Assembly (NCBI GenBank): GCA_965237855.1
Contig: CBDEGK010000008.1
Span: 248,001-312,000, forward strand
DNA length: 64,000 nucleotides
Reading direction: 5' to 3'
Source of the DNA: CBDEGK01 sp965237855
GTDB taxonomy: Bacteria > Pseudomonadota > Gammaproteobacteria > Pseudomonadales > Halieaceae
The notes under the pieces are model-generated. The model had not been told where the DNA came from, did no database searches, and saw only the letters and a program-made list of their open reading frames with translations. Shown piece after piece: positions 1 through 9,471 of this stretch. Position numbers and translations under genes: made by a program. The number at the start of each line of letters is the position of its first letter. Position 1 is the first letter of the stretch.

Positions 1-191
1 TTGTAGGCCCACATGCCAATCCAATACTGGATCAGAATAGCCAGAATCCATATAGACCATCCGAGATGAAGCCAATCAGCTTTAACGACGGCCCGCGTAC
101 GCATCAAGCGCCCCCAGCCGCCAACTATCTCAGTCATTCCTACCGCTACCACTACGGCGGCAATCATCATCAAGAACTCGAATCTGGTCAT
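1..191 (-). CDS. Partial small membrane protein (C-terminus outside window)
   Basis: An open frame runs from an ATG at 191 leftward off the window edge, 63 codons visible. It starts MTRFEFLMMIAAVVVAVG, with a hydrophobic segment at about residues 6-22 and a second rich in W and I at about 45-62 (WSIWILAILIQYW). This looks like the N-terminal two membrane segments of an inner-membrane protein. No family is recognised. The frame is closed by TGA just upstream of the ATG, so the start is probably right. About 170 bases between this gene and the next hold nothing I can identify. Confidence 0.55.
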   Translation of the reverse strand, partial: MTRFEFLMMIAAVVVAVGMTEIVGGWGRLMRTRAVVKADWLHLGWSIWILAILIQYWIGMWAY

Positions 192-360
192 GTCATCGTC
201 TCATTATTGATGGCAAATTGGATAAAATGGTATCAACGGCGAGTATCGATACCCACCGTAAGTCGATATCGGGCTTTCAGCATAGCAGACCCTGACTGGC
301 CACTGTCGGAGTATAACGGGCACCCAATGTTTCGAAATGAACTGGCTTGGGGCTGTGATG

Positions 361-1347
361 CTACTCTGATTTACCGAACCGCCGGCTCAACCATTCCCCC
401 AGCAGTTCATTAAATTCCTCGGGTTGTTCCTGCTGTACCCAGTGCGCGGCATTGGCGATCACGTGCATGTCCAGGTCGCTGCAACGCTCGGGCATGTCTT
501 CGGCGAACTTGGGCCGCAAGGCCGGGTCCAGTTCGGCCAGCAACATCAGGCAGGGCATGTCTAAGGGCGCTACCCCCACCTGTGGATGGGCCTCGGCATT
601 CTGATCAATATTGCGGTACCAGTTGATGCCGCCGCGAAAGCCGGTGTGGGAAAAGGCGTCCACGTAGTGTTGATAATGCTCTTCCGATAACAGCAGCTCA
701 CCGGTGGCGGTAAAGGCGTCGATGTCCAAAAACGGGTTCATATTGAGCTTGCCATCGGCAAACGCCACCGCGTAGAGCTCCTCCAGGGGTACACTGGTGC
801 GCATCATCTTGTCGACAATGGTGGCCGCCTGTGGGTCCATGATGGTCTCGGCCAGTTCCGGTATCTGGAACCAGGCCACGTACTGTCGCTCGATATCGCC
901 GTCTACCACAGCGGTGTGCACGGCCACACTGGGAAAGGGGATATAGGGGGTGCAGGCAGCTGCAATACCCGCCACCCGCTCTGGGTGCAGGGCCGCCATG
1001 CCCCACACCACAAAACCACCCCAGTCATGACCGACGAACACGGCTTTTTCGATATCGAGTGCATCGAGCAGGGCCACCAGGTCACCGGTCAGTTCGGCCA
1101 GGGAATAGTCGTCTACCGCAGCTGGGCAGGAACTGCCGCCGTAACCGCGCATATCCGGGGCAATAGCCTGAAAGCCCAACTCGGCCACCACGGGCAGCTG
1201 TTTGTGCCAACCCAGGGCCAGGTCGGGAAAGCCGTGTACAAACACCACTGCCGGGCCACTGCCCGCCTGCAAGGTGGACAAATGAAAGCCGGGGTCACCG
1301 GCACGGCCGGGGAGTGCTATCTCACTGCGCGCAATGGCTGCGGTCAT
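361..1347 (-). CDS. Alpha/beta hydrolase, soluble epoxide hydrolase type
   Basis: The 328-residue protein has the alpha/beta-hydrolase layout of soluble epoxide hydrolases. HGFPD at 38-42 is the HGxP oxyanion motif, and D108 in GHDWGG is the nucleophile position, where the Asp favours epoxide hydrolase or dehalogenase chemistry over esterase. Y244 in FRGGINWYRN is a lid tyrosine that polarises the epoxide, D274 is a likely charge-relay acid and H302 in AAHW the catalytic base. No signal peptide is visible, so it is cytoplasmic. The substrate is unknown. It lies 17 bases downstream of the co-directional amidohydrolase gene, so the two are probably co-transcribed. Confidence 0.85.
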   Translation of the reverse strand: MTAAIARSEIALPGRAGDPGFHLSTLQAGSGPAVVFVHGFPDLALGWHKQLPVVAELGFQAIAPDMRGYGGSSCPAAVDDYSLAELTGDLVALLDALDIEKAVFVGHDWGGFVVWGMAALHPERVAGIAAACTPYIPFPSVAVHTAVVDGDIERQYVAWFQIPELAETIMDPQAATIVDKMMRTSVPLEELYAVAFADGKLNMNPFLDIDAFTATGELLLSEEHYQHYVDAFSHTGFRGGINWYRNIDQNAEAHPQVGVAPLDMPCLMLLAELDPALRPKFAEDMPERCSDLDMHVIANAAHWVQQEQPEEFNELLGEWLSRRFGKSE

Positions 1348-1364
1348 TAACTAGTTCCTTGTTG

Positions 1365-3098
1365 TTAATCGGAAGAGGGTGCTTGCTGGGCGCCACGGAT
1401 GAGCCTGCCCGGCATGTTGCCGGTGGCTTCGCCATGCCGGTAGATGACCTCACCGCTGCAAATCGTGCTGTGGTAGCCGGTGATTTTCTGCAGGTAGCGC
1501 TTGCCGTTCGCGGGCAGGTCATAGGCCAGTTTGGGGGCGTGAATTTTCAGGTTGTCAAAATCAATGACGTTGAGGTCGGCCTTGTAGCCCACCGCGATCA
1601 CCCCGCGATCATACAAGCCATAACACTGGGCGGTACGGCGCGTCTGATTCTCCACCAGCTCTTCAATCGGAATACGCTCGCCGCGGCTGCGGTCCCGGGC
1701 CCAGTGGGTCAACAGGAAGGTGGGAATGCTGGCGTCACTGATCACACCACAGTGGGCGCCGCCATCGGCCAGCCCGTAGATGGTATTGGGATGGCGCATT
1801 TGTTCGGCGGTGGCGTCGAGGTTGTTATCGGTATAGCCGAGCATAGGCAAGAAAATCAGCCCGGCGCCATCGCGCGAGGTCATGATGTCGTACGCCACCG
1901 CCTGCGGTGAGCGTCCCTCACGTGCGGCGATGGCGGCCACACTCTTTTCCGGTGGTGGTTCGTAGTCGGGTTCTTCGCCCAGCTCAAACATCTGCTCGAA
2001 GCCATTGAGAATCATGGCCACCACGCCGTCAAACTGACTGTAGTCCGGGTGTTTTGCCAGGATGGCAGCACGGGTCTCGGGTGATGCCAGTGCCGCGGTG
2101 CGCTCCGCCAGCGACAACTCGGCCAGCGGCCAGTAGTTCTCGTGCAAGATAAACGGGTGCACGGTACTTTCAAAACCCAACAACAAGCCCGCCGGACGCG
2201 GTGCAATTTGTGGCCGCAACAGGGCGCCTGCCTCCGCTGCTACTTCCGAGGCCCGCAACATGCGTCGCCACTGGTCCGGGTCGCCCGCGCTTTGTACCAC
2301 CGAGTACAGCACCGGCTTACCGGTCTCCAGGCTGAGTTGTGTCATCCAAGCCAGTTCTTCGGTTTCGGGCACATAGTCACCCGCCACCTGAAACACCCCA
2401 TGTTCCACATCACCCAACATGCGGCCCAGGCCCAGCACTTCTTCCGGGGCGGCGTGGGTGCCGGGCACCACATTGCCACTCTTGGCCCGATGCAGCATGG
2501 TGCGTGAGGTGGAGAAACCCAGCGCGCCGGCCTCGAGACCTTCGCGCACCAGTGCTGCCATGGCGGTGATATCCGCGGCGGTGGCCTGTTCGTCATCCAC
2601 CCGTTCTTCTCCCATCACATAGGCGCGCACCGGCCCGTGGGGCACCTGGGTGCCGACATCGATGGCAAACTGGCAGGCATCCAGGGCATCGAGATAGTCG
2701 GGAAAGGTTTCCCAGTTCCAGCTGATGCCTTCGGACAAGGCACTGCCGGGAATATCCTCGACCCCTTCCATCAGTTGGATCAGAAAGTCTTTGTCGTCTT
2801 TGCGCACCGGGGCAAAACCCACCCCGCAATTGCCCATCACCGTGGTGGTCACCCCATTCCAGGGCGCCGGGCTCAAGTGGGCGTCCCAGGTGACCTGGCC
2901 ATCGTAGTGGGAGTGAATATCGACCCAGCCCGGCGTCACCAACAAACCGGTGGCATCGATTTCCTCACGGCCAGGGCCGATGTGCTTGTCATCATCCACG
3001 GCACTGATCAGGCCGTTGTCGATGGCCACGCTGGCAGAGCGGGCCGGGGCGCCGGTGCCATCAATGACAGTGCCGTTACGAATTACCAGGTCGTGCAT
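1365..3098 (-). CDS. Amidohydrolase, N-acyl-D-amino-acid deacylase family
   Basis: The 577-residue protein starts MHDLVIRNGTVIDGTG, the usual beta-strand opening of the amidohydrolase superfamily. A metal-binding HSHYDGQ follows with H62 and H64. The MGNCGVGFAP segment near residue 93-102 is typical of D-aminoacylase/N-acyl-D-glutamate deacylase relatives, and a GGAHCGVISDAS block with further metal ligands lies in the C-terminal half. The family deacylates N-acyl-D-amino acids, but many marine members are uncharacterised, so the substrate is open. It is probably cytoplasmic and heads a two-gene unit with the epoxide hydrolase. It is divergent from the enoyl-CoA hydratase with 77 bases between the starts. 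Confidence 0.85.
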   Translation of the reverse strand: MHDLVIRNGTVIDGTGAPARSASVAIDNGLISAVDDDKHIGPGREEIDATGLLVTPGWVDIHSHYDGQVTWDAHLSPAPWNGVTTTVMGNCGVGFAPVRKDDKDFLIQLMEGVEDIPGSALSEGISWNWETFPDYLDALDACQFAIDVGTQVPHGPVRAYVMGEERVDDEQATAADITAMAALVREGLEAGALGFSTSRTMLHRAKSGNVVPGTHAAPEEVLGLGRMLGDVEHGVFQVAGDYVPETEELAWMTQLSLETGKPVLYSVVQSAGDPDQWRRMLRASEVAAEAGALLRPQIAPRPAGLLLGFESTVHPFILHENYWPLAELSLAERTAALASPETRAAILAKHPDYSQFDGVVAMILNGFEQMFELGEEPDYEPPPEKSVAAIAAREGRSPQAVAYDIMTSRDGAGLIFLPMLGYTDNNLDATAEQMRHPNTIYGLADGGAHCGVISDASIPTFLLTHWARDRSRGERIPIEELVENQTRRTAQCYGLYDRGVIAVGYKADLNVIDFDNLKIHAPKLAYDLPANGKRYLQKITGYHSTICSGEVIYRHGEATGNMPGRLIRGAQQAPSSD

Positions 3099-3175
3099 AT
3101 TATTATTATCCTATAACGTTGTTCGATCGCTGCCGCAGTATACTGTTCCTGGCCAGCCAGTAATAAGGAACCCCC

Positions 3176-3937
3176 ATGAGTGTATTAACCCTGGATCGTC
3201 TCGGCAACTGCGCGGTACTCACCCTGAACCGCCCCGAGGCGCTCAATGCCATTACCACCGAGATGCTGGACCAGTTGGAAGCGCATCTGGATACCATCGA
3301 ACAGGATGATAGCCGCGCGCTAATCCTCACCGGCACCGGACGGGGCTTTTGTGCCGGTACCGATCTCAAGCAGGCCCCATCAGACACCAAAGCCCGTATC
3401 GAGCATGTGCACCGTATCCTGCTGCGCATGGTGGCCTTTCCCAAGCTGAGCGTGGCTGCGATCAATGGCCTGGCCCTGGGTGGCGGTCTGGAGCTGGCTC
3501 TGGCCTGCAACTTTCGGGTAGCGGCAAAAGACGCGCCGCTGGGTTTACCGGAAATCAAGATTGGCCTGATGCCCAGTTACGGTGGCACCGTGTTATTGCC
3601 AAGGCTGATTGGTGAGGCTAAGGCCGAGGCGATGATGCTCAGTGGTGAACCGGTTGCTGCGGAAACGTCTCTAGACATAGGCCTGGTCAACGCAGTCTGC
3701 GATACGCCGGAACAGGTGGTGCAGGCCGCCCATGATTTTGTGCAGGCCTATTGCAACTTCAGCCGGGTACCGCAACAGGCCATTCGCACAGCCATCCGCG
3801 AGGGGGCCAAACTGCCACTGGCCGTAGCCCTGGCTCACGAGTTGACCATTATCGAACCCCTGTCCCACAGTGAGGACTGTATAGAAGGGGTGATGGCCTT
3901 TATTGAGAAGCGGGCGCCGGCCTGGAAGGACAAATAG
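3176..3937 (+). CDS. Enoyl-CoA hydratase/isomerase (crotonase) family
   Basis: This 253-residue protein has full crotonase-fold length. GFCAGTDL (57-64) and the INGLALGGG stretch (97-104) form the oxyanion hole. Both glutamates used by true hydratases are present: E106 in GGGLELA and E126 in GLPEI. Hydration of 2-enoyl-CoA is therefore more likely than isomerase-only activity. It would act in the cytoplasm in beta-oxidation or a related CoA-thioester route. The start ATG at 3176 follows an AAGGAAC ribosome-binding site. It is monocistronic, convergent with the hydrolase gene at 3943. Confidence 0.88.
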   Translation: MSVLTLDRLGNCAVLTLNRPEALNAITTEMLDQLEAHLDTIEQDDSRALILTGTGRGFCAGTDLKQAPSDTKARIEHVHRILLRMVAFPKLSVAAINGLALGGGLELALACNFRVAAKDAPLGLPEIKIGLMPSYGGTVLLPRLIGEAKAEAMMLSGEPVAAETSLDIGLVNAVCDTPEQVVQAAHDFVQAYCNFSRVPQQAIRTAIREGAKLPLAVALAHELTIIEPLSHSEDCIEGVMAFIEKRAPAWKDK

Positions 3938-3942
3938 AGGTT

Positions 3943-4884
3943 TTACTCCGCCGCCACGCCAGAGACAAACGCCTCGATTACTGTCCCCATCTCTTCGCTG
4001 TGGGAAAAGGGCATCATGTGGTCTGCGCCTTCAATCGTGTGCAGGATAGCGCCTGGAATCTGTTGGGTGAGCGCGACGCTCTGCGCGTACTCAACGTTGA
4101 TGTCTTCGGTGCCGTGGATGATAAGGGTTGGCACAGCAATCGCGTTGGCGTCCAGGTCCAGGGCAGCAAACTGCACAAAATCATTTGCCAGGCCGACCTG
4201 CCGTTGCGAGATGGGCCAGCTGGCCCACATCAGTGACTCCATCTTGCCGCGCTTGACGGGGTCGTCTAACAACAACTGCTGATTTTTGGGGTTGGGTACG
4301 ATGGCCTTCACCATACCTTCCGCGCCCATCAGGTTGTTCATCGCCGAGAAGGTGGCCCACATATAAAAGTCTGAACGCATGAAGAATGGGATTTTCTCGT
4401 CGCGACTATCTAGCGCAAAACCCTGGGAGACGGCTTCCAATGCGATAAGCGCCACGGTACGGTCCGGGTGACGTACCGCAAAGGCAATGGCGGAGGGGCC
4501 GCCGCCGGATGCGCCCATGACAATAACCCGGTCGATAGCCAGGACATCCATGAGGGCAGCGTAGGCGTCGGCCTGCTCAGCGGGTGTGCGTCCCGTTTCA
4601 ATCGGGGTGCGTAGGAAACCCGGTCGGGATGGCGCCAGTACGCGGGCGCCTTCAATCGCAGTGGCTTGATCGTAACCACCGGGGGTGCCGTGTAGCATCA
4701 GCAAAACGGGGCCGCTGTCGCCGATTTGCTGGTATTCCATCGGCCCGGCAGCGGTCTCAGCGATCTGGCTGCCGGCTTCAATAGCGGCTAGGCGCTGCTC
4801 ACTGAAGCTGGCGTAGGAAATGGATATGGCGACTGTGCCCAGTATCAGCAGCGCCAACAGGCTGTAGCTTATTTTTCTTATCAT
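3943..4884 (-). CDS. Membrane-anchored alpha/beta hydrolase (serine type)
   Basis: The 313-residue protein begins with a membrane segment at about residues 6-24 that is probably a signal anchor, placing the catalytic domain in the periplasm. HGTPGG at 65-70 is the oxyanion loop, S126 in GASGGG is the nucleophile elbow and a His in EGADHMMPF near the C-terminus completes the triad. D (HGTEDINV) lies before it. Unlike the other hydrolases in this window, the nucleophile is Ser, so esterase, lipase or peptidase chemistry is expected. The substrate is unknown. It sits 39 bases beyond the neighbouring SDR gene on the same strand. Confidence 0.82.
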   Translation of the reverse strand: MIRKISYSLLALLILGTVAISISYASFSEQRLAAIEAGSQIAETAAGPMEYQQIGDSGPVLLMLHGTPGGYDQATAIEGARVLAPSRPGFLRTPIETGRTPAEQADAYAALMDVLAIDRVIVMGASGGGPSAIAFAVRHPDRTVALIALEAVSQGFALDSRDEKIPFFMRSDFYMWATFSAMNNLMGAEGMVKAIVPNPKNQQLLLDDPVKRGKMESLMWASWPISQRQVGLANDFVQFAALDLDANAIAVPTLIIHGTEDINVEYAQSVALTQQIPGAILHTIEGADHMMPFSHSEEMGTVIEAFVSGVAAE

Positions 4885-4923
4885 GATGCTTCCTTGGTTT
4901 GTGCCAACGCGCAGGCGCTGGCT

Positions 4924-5712
4924 TTAACGATCTGTGGTATAGCGCCCGATAACGCCCGACACCCGTCGCAGCAACCACTTCGGCGTAGCGCGGCCGGCCA
5001 GCGTGGTCACCAGATTAATGGTTCCCGGTACGCAGATAACCTCGCCTTTCATGCAGGCTTTGTAACCCTGTGCAGCGACATCTTCAACCTCGCCAACCAT
5101 GAACTCAGGGATGCTCAAGCCCGCGCTCTGTTCCTGTGCAGCCTCCAGCATACTGGTGGCGGTGATGCCCGGGCACAGGGCAGTGATGGTGACACCAGTG
5201 CCTTTGAGCTCCTCCGATAGTGACTCTGTCAGCGATAGCACAAATGCCTTGCTGGCGGCATAGATGGCCAGGCTGGGTACCGGCTGAAAGGCGGCGATAG
5301 AGGCCACGTTCAACACCCGACCGCGACCGCGCGCCTGCATGGATGGCAGGAACTGATCGAGGATGGCGGTGAGGCCACTGATATTGAGATCCAACATACG
5401 CTTATGGGCGGGGGCGCCAATGTCGACAAAGCGACCATGCTCGAGCACGCCGGCGTTATTCACCAGTACGTCGATGTCGATATTTTTCTCAGCGAGCTTG
5501 GCCGCGAGCTTTTTGGCTGCGCCGCGCTTCGATAGGTCGGCGGGTTCTACCCACACGGTAATGTCATGCTCAGCGGCCAACTGCTCAGACAGCGCTTCAA
5601 GTTTGGCTTGATTGCGAGCTACCAGGACCAGGTTGTGACCATCTTGCGCGAACAGTCTGGCCAGTTCTTCACCAATACCAGAAGACGCGCCGGTGATAAG
5701 AGCAGTTTGCAT
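4924..5712 (-). CDS. Short-chain dehydrogenase/reductase
   Basis: The 262-residue classical SDR is taken to start at ATG 5712 (MQTALITG), because the 31 further upstream codons lack SDR similarity. TGASSGIG at 7-14 is the NAD(P) motif, NNAG follows the fourth strand, and YAASK carries the Tyr-Lys catalytic pair. The RNQAKLEAL segment after strand 2 suggests NADP preference. The longer C-terminal part, with an EDVAAQGYKA stretch, resembles YqjQ/DltE-like SDRs acting on lipid-type ketones. The substrate is not determinable. It is followed at 39 bases by the membrane-anchored hydrolase, so the two may be one transcription unit. Confidence 0.85.
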   Translation of the reverse strand: MQTALITGASSGIGEELARLFAQDGHNLVLVARNQAKLEALSEQLAAEHDITVWVEPADLSKRGAAKKLAAKLAEKNIDIDVLVNNAGVLEHGRFVDIGAPAHKRMLDLNISGLTAILDQFLPSMQARGRGRVLNVASIAAFQPVPSLAIYAASKAFVLSLTESLSEELKGTGVTITALCPGITATSMLEAAQEQSAGLSIPEFMVGEVEDVAAQGYKACMKGEVICVPGTINLVTTLAGRATPKWLLRRVSGVIGRYTTDR

Positions 5713-5873
5713 GTGAGGTCTCAACATATTTTGGGGGTGTGCCAGAATACTCCATGTTGAACGCCAGGGGCAGGGCGCCTTCTCGCATGATGTTGCCCTG
5801 AACATCCCAGTGTTACACTGTTTCCAGTACCCAAAATAACTACACCCAACCGGAATTTACTGCCGTGGACCTC

Positions 5874-7814
5874 ATGACGCATAACAAACAAGTACTCATC
5901 GCGGCTGCCCTGCTATTAATGCCGGCCCCGTTACTGATGGCGCAGGAGCAAACCCAACTGTTGTGGGGCGACACCCATTTACACACTTCTTATTCGGTCG
6001 ATGCGTTTATGGCCGGCAACCGCTCGGCCGACCCGGATGTGGCCTATCGCTATGCCAAGGGCGAACCGGTTGTCCACCCCTATGCGCGCAGTCGGGTGCA
6101 GATTCTGCAGCCGCTGGATTTCCTGGCGGTCTCCGATCACGCGGAGTATTTGGGGGTAGTCCCCGTAGTCATGAGCGGCAATGCCGATCAGCCCGAGGCG
6201 AGCTGGTTTGAGCGCATCAAATCCTGGTTTACGGTCACCTACCTGCGCTATGCCATTGAAGACCCGAAAGAGGGGACCAAGACTTTTACCAAGTTAATGC
6301 CTGTCCCTGAAATAAAGTCTGGCGACAGTCGCGACCCGATTGCGGCGGCCGAGGCGGCCGGGACCAACAAGGGCCTCATGAGCCTGGGGCTGCTCAACCA
6401 CGACGCGGCATTGCGCATCAGCGCCTCGCAATGGACCAAGTCCATGCAGGCGGCGGATCGGCACAATGATCCGGGCACATTTACCGCCCTGGTCGGCTGG
6501 GAGTGGACACAAACCGCCAGCGGCGCCAACTTGCACCGCATCGTGGTGTCCGATGCCGACGGTGAGACCGGCGCCACATTTGACCCGGTGGGTTCAGACG
6601 ACGCCCCTTACCCGGAACAGCTGTGGGATGCGCTTGCGAGCTTGTCGGAAACTACCGGTGCGGAGTTCGTGTCCATACCCCATAACTCGAATCTGTCCAA
6701 GGGTTACATGTTTGCCAAGACCACACTCAAGGGTGAAGCCATGGATGCGGGCTATGCCCAGAAGCGCGCCCTCTGGGAGCCACTGGTGGAAGCAACACAA
6801 ATCAAAGGCGACAGTGAAACCCACCCGGAGCTGTCGCCCGATGATGAGTTTGCCGACTTCGAGCAATTCAATTTTTACCTACAGGCTTTTCCGCAGGCAC
6901 AGGACTACCAGATTCAGGTTGGGGACACCGTGCGCGCGGCGCTCAAGAGTGGCCTGGAGCTGGAGAGCGACATTGGCGTCAACCCCTTCAAGCTGGGCAT
7001 GATCGGCTCAACGGATGCCCACACCAGTATCGCCTCCGCTGAGGAACCCAATTTCTGGGGCAAGGTCGCGCTGGATTCCATTCCGGAGAACAAGCGACCC
7101 TATGACCCCGACGGTTATGGCGACGGCAAACAGAGTTTTAACGGTTGGAACATGTCCGCCTCTGGCCTGGCCGCCGTTTGGAGCAGCGACAACAGCCGTA
7201 AATCTATTATTGCCGCCATGAAACGCCGCGAGACCTATGCCACCACCGGGCCACGCATCAGTGTGCGCCTGTTCGCAGGTTGGGACTTCTCTGCCGAAGA
7301 CGCTGAGTCAGCCGACCTGGCCAACATTGGCTATGCAAAAGGTGTCCCCATGGGGGGCGAGTTGAGCAATGCACCTGAAGGAGCGGCCCCGCATTTCCTG
7401 GTGTCTGCTGCCAAAGGCGCACTGGACCACAATCTGGATCGCATCCAGGTGGTGAAGAGTTGGTTGAACGAAGAGGGTGTCGCCCAGGAGAAAATATTCG
7501 ACGTGGCCTGGTCTGGCGATCGCCAGATCAATGAAAGCGGCAAGCTGCCAGCGGTGGGCAGCACTGCCAACATCCGCACTGGCAAGACCACCAATACCAT
7601 CGGTAGCCCGATGCTGGCCACCGTGTGGGCGGACCCGGAATTCAACCCCGCACAGAGTGCGGTGTACTACGTGAGGGTCATTCAAATCCCCACCGTGCGG
7701 CACTCACAACTCGATGCCATCGCCATGGGCGTGGAAACCCCCTACGAAGGCCCGGCCACCATCCAGGAAAGAGCCTATACCTCGCCGGTGTGGTATAGCC
7801 CGGTGCGCCAATGA
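5874..7814 (+). CDS. DUF3604 family exported protein (PHP-like metallohydrolase), copy 1
   Basis: The 646-residue protein has a cleavable signal peptide (hydrophobic 7-23, cut after MAQ), so it is exported. An in-frame GTG at 5865 would add three residues. WGDTHLHTSYS (D33, H35, H37), the SDHAEYLG block, IPHNSN and GSTDAHTS are the conserved DUF3604 metal-site blocks that make the family resemble PHP-type phosphoesterases. Its biochemical function is not established. The last four bases overlap the ATG of the haloalkane-dehalogenase-like gene, so translation is coupled. It is one of three paralogues in this window. The start is supported by the signal peptide more than by a ribosome site, which is weak. 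Confidence 0.85.
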   Translation: MTHNKQVLIAAALLLMPAPLLMAQEQTQLLWGDTHLHTSYSVDAFMAGNRSADPDVAYRYAKGEPVVHPYARSRVQILQPLDFLAVSDHAEYLGVVPVVMSGNADQPEASWFERIKSWFTVTYLRYAIEDPKEGTKTFTKLMPVPEIKSGDSRDPIAAAEAAGTNKGLMSLGLLNHDAALRISASQWTKSMQAADRHNDPGTFTALVGWEWTQTASGANLHRIVVSDADGETGATFDPVGSDDAPYPEQLWDALASLSETTGAEFVSIPHNSNLSKGYMFAKTTLKGEAMDAGYAQKRALWEPLVEATQIKGDSETHPELSPDDEFADFEQFNFYLQAFPQAQDYQIQVGDTVRAALKSGLELESDIGVNPFKLGMIGSTDAHTSIASAEEPNFWGKVALDSIPENKRPYDPDGYGDGKQSFNGWNMSASGLAAVWSSDNSRKSIIAAMKRRETYATTGPRISVRLFAGWDFSAEDAESADLANIGYAKGVPMGGELSNAPEGAAPHFLVSAAKGALDHNLDRIQVVKSWLNEEGVAQEKIFDVAWSGDRQINESGKLPAVGSTANIRTGKTTNTIGSPMLATVWADPEFNPAQSAVYYVRVIQIPTVRHSQLDAIAMGVETPYEGPATIQERAYTSPVWYSPVRQ

Positions 7815-8848
7815 AGAACAAACTGATGATGTTGCTGGCCACCCTCGCTGTCGCCGCCATTGTTTTCGCGGGCTTTATCACCCGCGACGGTGAACTGGTC
7901 ACCCCGCAGGGCAAGGGTACCGTGACCCTGGATGCAGGTGAATTTGAAGCCTTCCCCTTGCCGGATTATGCCGCGGAACATTTGGGGGATGGCTATAAAA
8001 GCTATTTTGTCGAGGTAGAGCCAGGGATTAAGGTGCACGTCCTTGAAGTGGGGTCCGGCTTCCCGGTATTTCTGCAACACGGCAATCCGACCTCCGGGTT
8101 TCTCTACCGCAAAGTGGCCAAAGAACTGCCGACCGATCGACTGCGCGTGATCATGCCGACCCTGGTAGGCCTGGGGTTTTCAAGCAAAATTCCCGCGAGC
8201 CAGCATACACTGGACAACCACACACGCTGGATAAACAGCGTGCTGGTGCAATTGCAGCTGACCGAACTGGTCTATGCGGGCCAGGACTGGGGTGGGCCAA
8301 CAGGGATGGGTGCGCTCGCGCTTTCACCTGGCTTGCTGAAAGGGGCTGTGTTGATGAACACCGGATTCAACGCCCCGACACAAAAGATGGACCTTTCCCG
8401 CGCCCACGCCACCGTCAAGACGCCCGTAGTCGGTGAACTCATGCTGGAGGTGTTTCTTTCGATATTCGACCAGCTGCCCAATATGCAGGGTGACCCCGAT
8501 TCAATTCCGGCCGATGTCGCGGCACTGTACGGCAAGCCCGTGCTGGACAGTGGTAATGCCAAAGCGCCATTGGCAATGATGCGGATGGTGACGGATGGGC
8601 CGGATCACCCCAGTGCGGCAGCTATGAGGGTCATAGAACAGTATGTACAGGGTCTGGCTATTCCCGCTGAAATTGTCTGGGGCATGAACGACCCCATACT
8701 GGCCAAGGCGCTACCCATGATGCAGCAGAATTTTCCTGATGCGCCGGTCACAGAAACCCAAGCCGGTCATTTCTTGCAGGAGGAAGTGCCAGTTGAAATT
8801 GCCGCTGCCCTGCTGCGGGTTATTGAGCAGGTTCATAAGGAGAAATAG
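7811..8848 (+). CDS. Exported haloalkane-dehalogenase-like alpha/beta hydrolase
   Basis: The 345-residue protein has an N-terminal hydrophobic segment (about 4-22), so it is exported or membrane-anchored. HGNPTSG begins at H90, with N91 at the halide-stabilising position of many haloalkane dehalogenases. The nucleophile elbow is GQDWGGPTG with D159 followed by W160, and H320 in AGHFLQEE is the base. These match haloalkane dehalogenases more than epoxide hydrolases, but the loop VGLGFSSK is divergent and true dehalogenase activity is unproven. Most characterised dehalogenases are cytoplasmic, so export is unusual. It overlaps the preceding DUF3604 gene by ATGA, tying the two functions together. 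Confidence 0.78.
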   Translation: MKNKLMMLLATLAVAAIVFAGFITRDGELVTPQGKGTVTLDAGEFEAFPLPDYAAEHLGDGYKSYFVEVEPGIKVHVLEVGSGFPVFLQHGNPTSGFLYRKVAKELPTDRLRVIMPTLVGLGFSSKIPASQHTLDNHTRWINSVLVQLQLTELVYAGQDWGGPTGMGALALSPGLLKGAVLMNTGFNAPTQKMDLSRAHATVKTPVVGELMLEVFLSIFDQLPNMQGDPDSIPADVAALYGKPVLDSGNAKAPLAMMRMVTDGPDHPSAAAMRVIEQYVQGLAIPAEIVWGMNDPILAKALPMMQQNFPDAPVTETQAGHFLQEEVPVEIAAALLRVIEQVHKEK

Positions 8849-8850
8849 GC

Positions 8851-8910
8851 ACGCTAAGTCTCCATCTGCATCGCCTGTTATTCCGATGGAAAATGTGGGC
8901 TAGCGTTTTT
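8851..8910 (+). terminator. Possible terminator: nested inverted repeats ending in a T-run
   Basis: Just after the dehalogenase-like gene, ACGCTA (8851-8856) pairs with TAGCGT (8901-8906). Inside it TCCATC (8861-8866) pairs with GATGGA (8885-8890). Five T follow from 8906. The internal loops are large, so this is a weak intrinsic-terminator candidate for the rightward DUF3604/hydrolase unit in a convergent gap. Confidence 0.3.
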
Positions 8911-8940
8911 CGCCAAAGGGCTTAAGCCGCCACTTCCAGT

Positions 8941-9471
8941 TCAGCCAGCCGGCCGGCGCCGCAACGTGGGCGTATAGTCAAGAAAGTTGGGGGTGTCGGG
9001 GTCTGTTTCACTGAGGCGCTGCTTCAGGTGCTCGACAACCTCACTCCCAATCACCAATTGTCCGTGCTGCCACCACTGCGCACCGCCCGGTGTTCGCAGC
9101 AATGCAATGGCCGCCCCTTCGATACCGCCCCAGGTGCCATCGCTGAAGAAACCGTCACGGCGCATATTCAGGGCCGCCTCGGTAATAAAGACGAACTCGG
9201 CGACGTAGCTATCAATACAGGATTGCACAGGAATAGAGGCGGAGGCATATTCGTTCAACCCCAAAACGAAGTTGTCAAAGGTACCATCCTGATGATTATT
9301 GTAGCGACGATTCCAATCGCTCACGCGCTGTAGCAGGTCGCGCTGGGCGACGGCCTTTTCCATTTTCTGAGATTGTTTGACCTGGCCGGCCAGGTAAAAC
9401 AGGGTGGCAATGACAACAATGGCGCCGGCCCATTCGCCGGTGGCGCCGATGATTTCCCAGTTCCAGTTCAC
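8941..9471 (-). CDS. Hypothetical single-pass membrane protein
   Basis: The 176-residue protein has one membrane segment at about 12-29, followed by the LAGQVKQSQKMEKAV amphipathic stretch and a soluble C-terminal region with several Trp and a GFFSDGTWGG motif. I recall this architecture in uncharacterised proteins of marine Gammaproteobacteria, where the YLAxQV sequence just after the helix is common, but no function is known. The ATG at 9471 has GGAGG upstream on its strand. It stands alone between convergent and divergent neighbours. The 222 bases upstream, before the ABC-F gene, show nothing recognisable. Confidence 0.7.
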   Translation of the reverse strand: MNWNWEIIGATGEWAGAIVVIATLFYLAGQVKQSQKMEKAVAQRDLLQRVSDWNRRYNNHQDGTFDNFVLGLNEYASASIPVQSCIDSYVAEFVFITEAALNMRRDGFFSDGTWGGIEGAAIALLRTPGGAQWWQHGQLVIGSEVVEHLKQRLSETDPDTPNFLDYTPTLRRRPAG

